From Sutterella sp. UBA1442 (GTDB taxonomy: Bacteria > Pseudomonadota > Gammaproteobacteria > Burkholderiales > Burkholderiaceae_F): a stretch of 11,626 bases of DNA. Positions 6,981 to 11,626 of this stretch are shown here, in pieces. The notes under the pieces were generated by a model that saw only the letters and a list, made by a program, of their open reading frames with translations, was not told the origin of the DNA and did not search any database. A program made the translations under genes and the position numbers. The stretch's first letter is position 1. Each line of letters starts with the position of its first letter. The stretch is from contig DCTK01000017.1 of NCBI GenBank assembly GCA_002329575.1, positions 5,572 through 17,197 on the forward strand, given 5' to 3'.

Positions 6981-7005
6981 TGCGAAGACCTTTACGATCT
7001 TCGCA
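6981..7005 (-). repeat. Hairpin directly 3' of the large autotransporter stop
   Basis: TGCGAAGA (6981-6988) and TCTTCGCA (6998-7005) form a perfect 8-bp stem with a 9-nt loop, 13 bp beyond the stop codon and just before the terminator-like hairpin. Without a T run it is more likely an mRNA 3'-end stabilising structure than a terminator. Confidence 0.5.
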
Positions 7006-7018
7006 GATATCTTTGAGG

Positions 7019-10000
7019 TTAGAAGACGTACTTCATACCGAGCTTAGCACCGATCGAAGAACTACCATGTTCCCCTGCTCCCATGGTCATGTGAGCATTG
7101 AACATCATGTTGTCCTTACCGGCACGAACACCGAAGTCCATTTGGACCGGATTGGTGTCGATGACGTCTTGGTCGTAACCGAGAACATCAATTTCCTTAT
7201 CGCCAAACGTCGGAACGTAGGCAATGCGGAAGCTAGGAGCCATGCTCCAGCCTTGAACGTTTTGGTTATAACCGTTAATGCGCAAAGCGATCGGCACTTG
7301 AACAAGCGTTTGATCTTGATCGTCAATTTCAACGCTACCGATGTTTATCGCATCCGTTTCAAGACGAGAGACGCGAACACCAATGCTCGGGACAAATTGG
7401 AATTGACCAGCGGTCAATTGGTATTGAGCGCGCAAGCCAGCCGAGTACATGGCTGTATCAACGTCTTGATTCAAAGCACTTTGCGAAGCACTGATGTCAT
7501 TTTCTCCGGCAATGTAAGCGACTTCGCCCACAACCTTAGCAGCACCGAAGGACTTCGAAGCATAGAAACCAACACCGTAGTTCTTGATGTCATTCTTGAT
7601 CGAAGAAACATCACTACGTAAAGAACCCGTGCCGTATTGCAAAGCGCCACCGACTGTCCAGGTATCCGTCAAAGCGATATCAGCACCGAAGGCTCCATAA
7701 CCCATGTCGGCTTCAAATTCACCGCCATTGTCAAAGCTGTCGGCCTCGTACGTTTCGCCAGAAACATCAACCCAGAGGTTAAGACCCTTACCAAGTTCTT
7801 GGTCAATCGACGTACGGTCAGCAATCGTTTGAGCAAAGACCATGTCGGCACGACGGGTCATCGCTTGAATGCCAGTCGAGGCCAATGCTGCTGAACCGCT
7901 AGCCGTATCCAACGAGTTTGTCACTTTGTTGCCGTCAATCGTACCTTGCAAGAACGGGTTGTCCGTTACGACTTCACCGGAACTCGTGACTTCGCCCGTG
8001 GCCAAGGTAAAGGTACCTTGTTTGGCGTTCACGACACCAAGATAGCCGCCGTCTTTAATTTGGACATTACCAGTAACAACCGCTTCATCAGCCGTCGGTT
8101 GATTGACAATGAACATGCCCTTTTCAGCAACCGTTACCGTTTGATTAGCCCGTGCAGGAACTTGTGTGCTGTCAGCAAGGCTACCATCGACAAGGATACT
8201 GCCGGTTGTACCTAGATCTAAGGTGGAGCCGGCATAGAAAGCTGCCGTTACGTCATCCTTCCAGCTTAAGTTATGAGCGGAGGCTAACTTATTAAAGGCA
8301 GAGACCGCTTCATCTTTGGAAGCGCCAGAAATGCCGACAGAATTTCGTGCAGCAACGACGTAAGCATTCAAAGTTTCGTCGCTGTTATTAACAACGAGAG
8401 CGGATGCGTTTTCAATCGTATTGTTACCATCAATCCAGTCCGGATCGATGAAGATCATACCCGTCATGTCTTTAAGAGAGTGCACAACGAGAGTTCCAGC
8501 TTGTTGATCGTTACCTACCAATACTATACCATCGCCTTTCACCGTATCAACAGTGAAGTCAGCATCGCCGCTAACAGTCATAGACGAATTTCTGTCAATG
8601 TTAACGGTGCCAGAAATCGTACCACCTTGAGCAGCTGCGCCGCCCAATGCTAAAGTGGCGCCATCTGTCACGTTAACGGTAGTACTTTGAGCATCGGAAG
8701 CAATAATGTCACCGCCATTACCGGCCAACGACAAAGTCTTACCGCCGGTTACCGTTACCGTATCAGCTGTGCCTAACGACAAAGCGCCGACAGCGAGACT
8801 GTTTTCACGATACGCTACATCAGATTGTTCAGTACCGCCGATTTGAATATTTTTATTTTCAGACGAAATGGTAACGTTATTTAATTCAACGTTTTCGCCA
8901 ACGTTTTCCACTTCCTTAAGCGTCAATTCGTTTTCGATTTCGCCGGCGTTGATCAAGTCACCGAGCATAATGACTTTACCCGATTGCACTAAAGCGCCTG
9001 CGCTTTGAGCGTAGTCAAGGTTATACAATGCATCGGTTAGAGCCAGCGTGCCACTGATGTCGAGCTTGTCTTCGCCGTAAATAAGTTCACCGGCAGAAGC
9101 GGTCGTACCGGCTTCGTTTAATGCAGAAGTGAATACTTGACCCGATGAAGTTTGCAATGTACCGTCTACAGTCAAAGAACCGCCGATTGCGGTACCGGAG
9201 ACATCTTGGTTACCACTATTTTCAGCATCCACAAGCTTGAACGAGCCCAGTGTCAACGTTGCGCCGTCATCAACCGTCACGGCATTCTTGACATCCCAAT
9301 TGGAATTTACCGTCATTTGACCGGCTTGGACGTCTACAGTCCCGTAATACTTGTTCAAGGAACTGTTGATCAATAAATGACCGAGGCCAACTTTTGAAAT
9401 TGAAGCATGCTTGCCACCATTTGTCGTAACTCCTGTGTTAGGAATTGAGGATGCAATACTATCTGTATCATCGTTAGTGACAGTGCTGCCGATTGTTAAG
9501 GTTACGCCCTCATCAATGTTGAATGCCGCGGCAGAACCGCGATCCAAGAAAAGGAAACCGCCGGCTGCGGCATGATTTAAATGGTAGCCGTACGTGTCAA
9601 AAAGCTCGCGAGTGCTATCGGAACTTACGGTATTTCCGGAGTAGGTCAAATCTTTTGTAATCCTGAACTCTACGTCTGAAGCGCGTTCAACCCCTGTCGC
9701 ATTCCCTGTAGAGAAATCGACCATAACGGCGCCACCCAAAGCATAGCCGCCATCGGTATCCCCTTTTACAGCAGTGGCAGAGTTATCTGAAAACAGGACA
9801 TCAGTAAATACTGTTCCCGGATTCCCCTTTAACATCACAGCTCCACCGCCGGCTCCTGTTTTGTTTGTCGGAGAGCTTGTAGCAACAATAGAGTTGCCGA
9901 CATAGGCACCGCCTGTATGCTTAAAAGGAGAGCCGTAATTGTAAATTGCGCCGCCATATGTATCTGAGCCGCGAGCCTGGTTACCGGAGAATGTAACGTC

Positions 10001-10966
10001 TGCGAAAGTCATCTCTCCGTTGGCAGATCCATTAAAAATAGCACCGCCGTTGCTTGAAGACTGATCGCTAATAACTATTGACGATATATTCAAAGCTGCT
10101 TTACTTTTTAACCAAATTCGACCGTCGAAATCTGCACCTTTTTGAATATTGATCGTTGTATTACTCACGCCCGAATCAACATAAATAGTGCCATTTGTCA
10201 CCGAGCCGGAAGTCAGAGTCACGGTATTACTTTCAGACTCATGCGCATCTTCTTTAATAACAATAACAGAATACGACCCGGCGGCGTCAATTGTTCCGTT
10301 ATTTGTGAAGGAATTGCCGTTGGCACCACTAATTTGAACCCCGCTGCCTTGGGTTACCTTAATCGTCCCATTATTGATTCCGACACCGGTAGCTGTACCT
10401 ACGGTTGAGCTTGTCCCTGTAGGAGCTACCTCCATACCAAGCCCGCCATTGACATTGATAGTACCGTTGTTAATGATTGTATTGGCATCTCCATTACCTT
10501 TAGAGCTACCAAGTGTCATGCCATAGGCGTTAGTAACATTGATGGTACCGGCATTAATTGCAGTGCCACCTTGATCAGCCATCATCCCTTTGATCTTGTA
10601 ATTAGACGAGGGATTTTCAGTTGCTAAATTCGTATTGATGACACCTTCATTCGTGTAGGTATGACCGGCGCCGTTAGCCAATAGACCATACGCACGTGTG
10701 TCGCCGGTAATGGTCATGTTTAATACGTCGCCGGCAGCAAATGTTTTCTGTTGCTCTTCTGCAGTCGTCTTTGAATAGCCTGAATTTCCAGAGCTTTGAG
10801 AATATGGAATTTCTGTAGCAACGGCAGTTCCTAAAGAGAGAGCCGAAGCAACTGCTACTGCTACAACGGCTTTTGTGGTGCCTTTGCTGACACTGCGAGT
10901 TGCTTCATTAGCCACCATCATCGTGCCGCGTGCACGATTGAAGAGGATCTTGAATGTTCTGTTCAT
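7019..10966 (-). CDS. Large autotransporter with ESPR and Pmp-like motifs, 1315 aa
   Basis: A classical autotransporter. Residues 1 to ~28 (MNRTFKILFNRARGTMMVAN...) match the extended signal peptide region found in many large type V proteins. A normal Sec core (VVAVAVASALSLGTAVA) follows, with cleavage after A50. The passenger, ~51-1030, has no cysteine. Residues ~106-265 carry NxGTIxV rungs at 24-35-residue spacing. Residues 306-445 carry alternating GGA[I/V] and FxxN motifs (GGAIFN, FSGN, GGAIYN, GGAVML, FSDN, GGAVMV, YSGN), as in chlamydial Pmp proteins. Residues ~519-555 (ISKVGLGHLLINSSLNKYYGTVDVQAGQMTV) resemble an autotransporter-associated beta-strand repeat. The barrel is ~1062-1315, ending GMKYVF with a terminal Phe. 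ATG 10966 has AAAGGAG 5 nt upstream. No enzymatic motif is seen; a role as an adhesin or surface-variation protein is inference. It differs from the 720-aa protein in signal peptide, passenger and barrel, yet shares its upstream cassette. Confidence 0.92.
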   Translation of the reverse strand: MNRTFKILFNRARGTMMVANEATRSVSKGTTKAVVAVAVASALSLGTAVATEIPYSQSSGNSGYSKTTAEEQQKTFAAGDVLNMTITGDTRAYGLLANGAGHTYTNEGVINTNLATENPSSNYKIKGMMADQGGTAINAGTINVTNAYGMTLGSSKGNGDANTIINNGTINVNGGLGMEVAPTGTSSTVGTATGVGINNGTIKVTQGSGVQISGANGNSFTNNGTIDAAGSYSVIVIKEDAHESESNTVTLTSGSVTNGTIYVDSGVSNTTINIQKGADFDGRIWLKSKAALNISSIVISDQSSSNGGAIFNGSANGEMTFADVTFSGNQARGSDTYGGAIYNYGSPFKHTGGAYVGNSIVATSSPTNKTGAGGGAVMLKGNPGTVFTDVLFSDNSATAVKGDTDGGYALGGAVMVDFSTGNATGVERASDVEFRITKDLTYSGNTVSSDSTRELFDTYGYHLNHAAAGGFLFLDRGSAAAFNIDEGVTLTIGSTVTNDDTDSIASSIPNTGVTTNGGKHASISKVGLGHLLINSSLNKYYGTVDVQAGQMTVNSNWDVKNAVTVDDGATLTLGSFKLVDAENSGNQDVSGTAIGGSLTVDGTLQTSSGQVFTSALNEAGTTASAGELIYGEDKLDISGTLALTDALYNLDYAQSAGALVQSGKVIMLGDLINAGEIENELTLKEVENVGENVELNNVTISSENKNIQIGGTEQSDVAYRENSLAVGALSLGTADTVTVTGGKTLSLAGNGGDIIASDAQSTTVNVTDGATLALGGAAAQGGTISGTVNIDRNSSMTVSGDADFTVDTVKGDGIVLVGNDQQAGTLVVHSLKDMTGMIFIDPDWIDGNNTIENASALVVNNSDETLNAYVVAARNSVGISGASKDEAVSAFNKLASAHNLSWKDDVTAAFYAGSTLDLGTTGSILVDGSLADSTQVPARANQTVTVAEKGMFIVNQPTADEAVVTGNVQIKDGGYLGVVNAKQGTFTLATGEVTSSGEVVTDNPFLQGTIDGNKVTNSLDTASGSAALASTGIQAMTRRADMVFAQTIADRTSIDQELGKGLNLWVDVSGETYEADSFDNGGEFEADMGYGAFGADIALTDTWTVGGALQYGTGSLRSDVSSIKNDIKNYGVGFYASKSFGAAKVVGEVAYIAGENDISASQSALNQDVDTAMYSAGLRAQYQLTAGQFQFVPSIGVRVSRLETDAINIGSVEIDDQDQTLVQVPIALRINGYNQNVQGWSMAPSFRIAYVPTFGDKEIDVLGYDQDVIDTNPVQMDFGVRAGKDNMMFNAHMTMGAGEHGSSSIGAKLGMKYVF

Positions 10967-10998
10967 GGTAACTCCTTTATTAGGTATGAACAGAATCC

Positions 10999-11055
10999 AG
11001 CATACCCCCCCCCAGAAAATTGCAAATATTCCTTTGATTTTTCACGGAAAATTCA
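10999..11055 (-). promoter_or_regulatory. Candidate phase-variable promoter of the 1315-aa autotransporter (G9 tract in the spacer)
   Basis: On the minus strand TTGCAA (11025-11020) is followed by TTTTCT, nine G (11013-11005) and TATGCT (11004-10999; four of six -10 consensus bases), a 15-bp spacer. TATGCT ends 32 nt before the ATG. The 42 bp upstream of the G tract match the other autotransporter's upstream region at 36 of 42 positions without gaps. Gaining one or two G would give 16 or 17 bp spacing, so the state in this sequence may be the weaker one. Confidence 0.58.
11005..11013. repeat. Homopolymeric tract, nine C on plus strand (G9 in the sense of the gene)
   Basis: Nine consecutive C placed as in the other autotransporter's leader, 38 bp upstream of the ATG and next to the same conserved block. 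It differs by one base in length from the other tract, which is what independent slippage would give. Confidence 0.85.
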
Positions 11056-11171
11056 CTGAAGATAACAGCAATTTACGATAGATGAAAATATTCGTTTGAT
11101 AATAATTCCTGTAGAATCAAGGCAAAACAGAAAAAATTGTAGTCAAAAGAAAATTCTCGAATCAATATAGA
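11056..11171. other. A/T-rich intergenic region upstream of the conserved cassette
   Basis: This stretch lies between the conserved cassette and the hemolysin III gene. It has no ORF, and I see no further recognisable site in it. Similarity to the other autotransporter's upstream region stops at 11055, so the shared module ends here. Confidence 0.4.
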
Positions 11172-11195
11172 ACATGTTGCTAAAAAGCAACGATG
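11172..11195 (-). terminator. Hairpin after the hemolysin III gene
   Basis: GTTGCT (11176-11181) and AGCAAC (11186-11191) pair around AAAA, and outer ACAT/ATGT bases extend the stem past one bulged G into the stop codon region. It immediately follows the TAA on the minus strand. There is no T run after it, so termination is uncertain. Confidence 0.35.
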
Positions 11196-11626
11196 TTACT
11201 CAAACACGGGGATAACGTATAGAAGTACAGCTAGAAATTGCAGCACGGTACCCGCAAAGACAAAGACATGCCAGATTGCATGGTTATAAGGAATGCGTTC
11301 ACAAAGATAAAAGATGACGCCTAAAGAATAGGCAACGCCGCCGGCAGCCAATAAAATCAAACCGCCCGTTGCAAGACTGGCGATTAATGGTTTGATGGCA
11401 AAGACCACAAGCCAGCCCATCGTTAAATACAAAGCGCAACTGATCCAATCGCTTTTCTTTAACAGAAAACTTTGCATCGTAACGCCGATAACGGCAATGG
11501 CCCACACGGCAGCGCAAAGAATGTAGCCCACAAGGCCTTCAAGCGTCACAAGACAAAAAGGCGTGTAGCTGCCCGCAATAAGCACAAAAATCATTGCGTG
11601 GTCTAAGAGCTGCAGGACCCGTTTGG
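11196..11626 (-). CDS. Hemolysin III / YqfA-like membrane protein (PAQR superfamily), 5' end outside window
   Basis: The frame is open to the right edge of the window and ends at TAA (11198-11196). Translation extends upstream of the internal ATG at 11594 as KRVLQLLDHAMIFVLIAGSYTPF. The LDHxxIFxLIAGSYTPF signature is characteristic of bacterial hemolysin III/YqfA proteins. About five hydrophobic spans remain, and the last part contains NHAIWHVFV, whose HxxxH supplies the family's metal-binding histidines. Roughly 60-70 N-terminal residues, including the first spans, are missing. Some homologs are reported as haemolytic and the superfamily includes the adiponectin receptors; the actual role here is unknown. 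It is not obviously part of the autotransporter transcription unit, since a 229-bp gap with its own promoter cassette follows. Confidence 0.88.
   Translation of the reverse strand, partial: KRVLQLLDHAMIFVLIAGSYTPFCLVTLEGLVGYILCAAVWAIAVIGVTMQSFLLKKSDWISCALYLTMGWLVVFAIKPLIASLATGGLILLAAGGVAYSLGVIFYLCERIPYNHAIWHVFVFAGTVLQFLAVLLYVIPVFE

Noticed and set aside
6968..7621. 217-codon plus-strand frame antisense to the large autotransporter barrel
   Set aside because: The sense frame has signal peptide, passenger and barrel with a terminal Phe. The antisense product is histidine/arginine-rich with no recognisable fold, and its start lies within the terminator hairpin.
1..11626. CRISPR arrays, insertion sequences, tRNA or rRNA genes
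   Set aside because: No regularly spaced direct repeats, transposase-like frame, terminal inverted repeats, CCA-ended cloverleaf or rRNA-like sequence was seen.

Overview
The window looks like the chromosome of a host-associated, anaerobically growing proteobacterium. A Sutterellaceae-type betaproteobacterium (Parasutterella or Sutterella relatives) is my best guess. The pointers are moderate GC content, an anaerobic class III ribonucleotide reductase operon, two large classical autotransporters, and an extended signal peptide region (ESPR), which is found in Beta- and Gammaproteobacteria. This placement is inference; there is no rRNA gene here to confirm it.

Layout. Positions 1-230 are the 3' end of an ABC-2 type transporter permease, followed by a hairpin. 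Positions 398-1534 encode an MFS transporter of the CynX/NimT (cyanate permease-like) type, apparently starting at TTG. Positions 1791-4430 are a two-gene nrdD-nrdG operon (anaerobic ribonucleoside-triphosphate reductase and its radical-SAM activase). Its upstream region carries two NrdR-box-like sites 32 bp apart, and it ends at a perfect bidirectional terminator (4452-4481). From there to the right edge every gene is on the minus strand: a 720-aa autotransporter (4532-6694), a 1315-aa autotransporter with ESPR and Pmp-like GGA[I/V]/FxxN motifs (7019-10966), and a 5'-truncated hemolysin III/YqfA-like membrane protein (11196 to the window end).

The most interesting signal is outside the genes. 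Both autotransporters are preceded by the same upstream cassette in the same orientation and at similar distances from the start codon. It consists of a 42-bp block (36/42 identical, ungapped) directly followed, in the direction of transcription, by a homopolymeric G tract (10 G for the first gene, 9 G for the second). In each case the tract lies between a TTGCAA -35-like hexamer and a TA-rich -10-like hexamer, giving spacers of 16 and 15 bp. This is the architecture of promoters that switch by slipped-strand change of the -35/-10 spacing, as in Neisseria porA and opc. The two proteins have different signal peptides, passengers and barrel sequences, so the cassette appears to be a shared regulatory module for surface proteins rather than a leftover of a simple gene duplication. 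If so, the two adhesin-like proteins are probably switched independently, and other copies of the cassette should exist elsewhere in the genome.

The remaining genes look like ordinary housekeeping or transport functions. nrdDG supplies dNTPs without oxygen, and the transporter and hemolysin III genes show no functional link to their neighbours.
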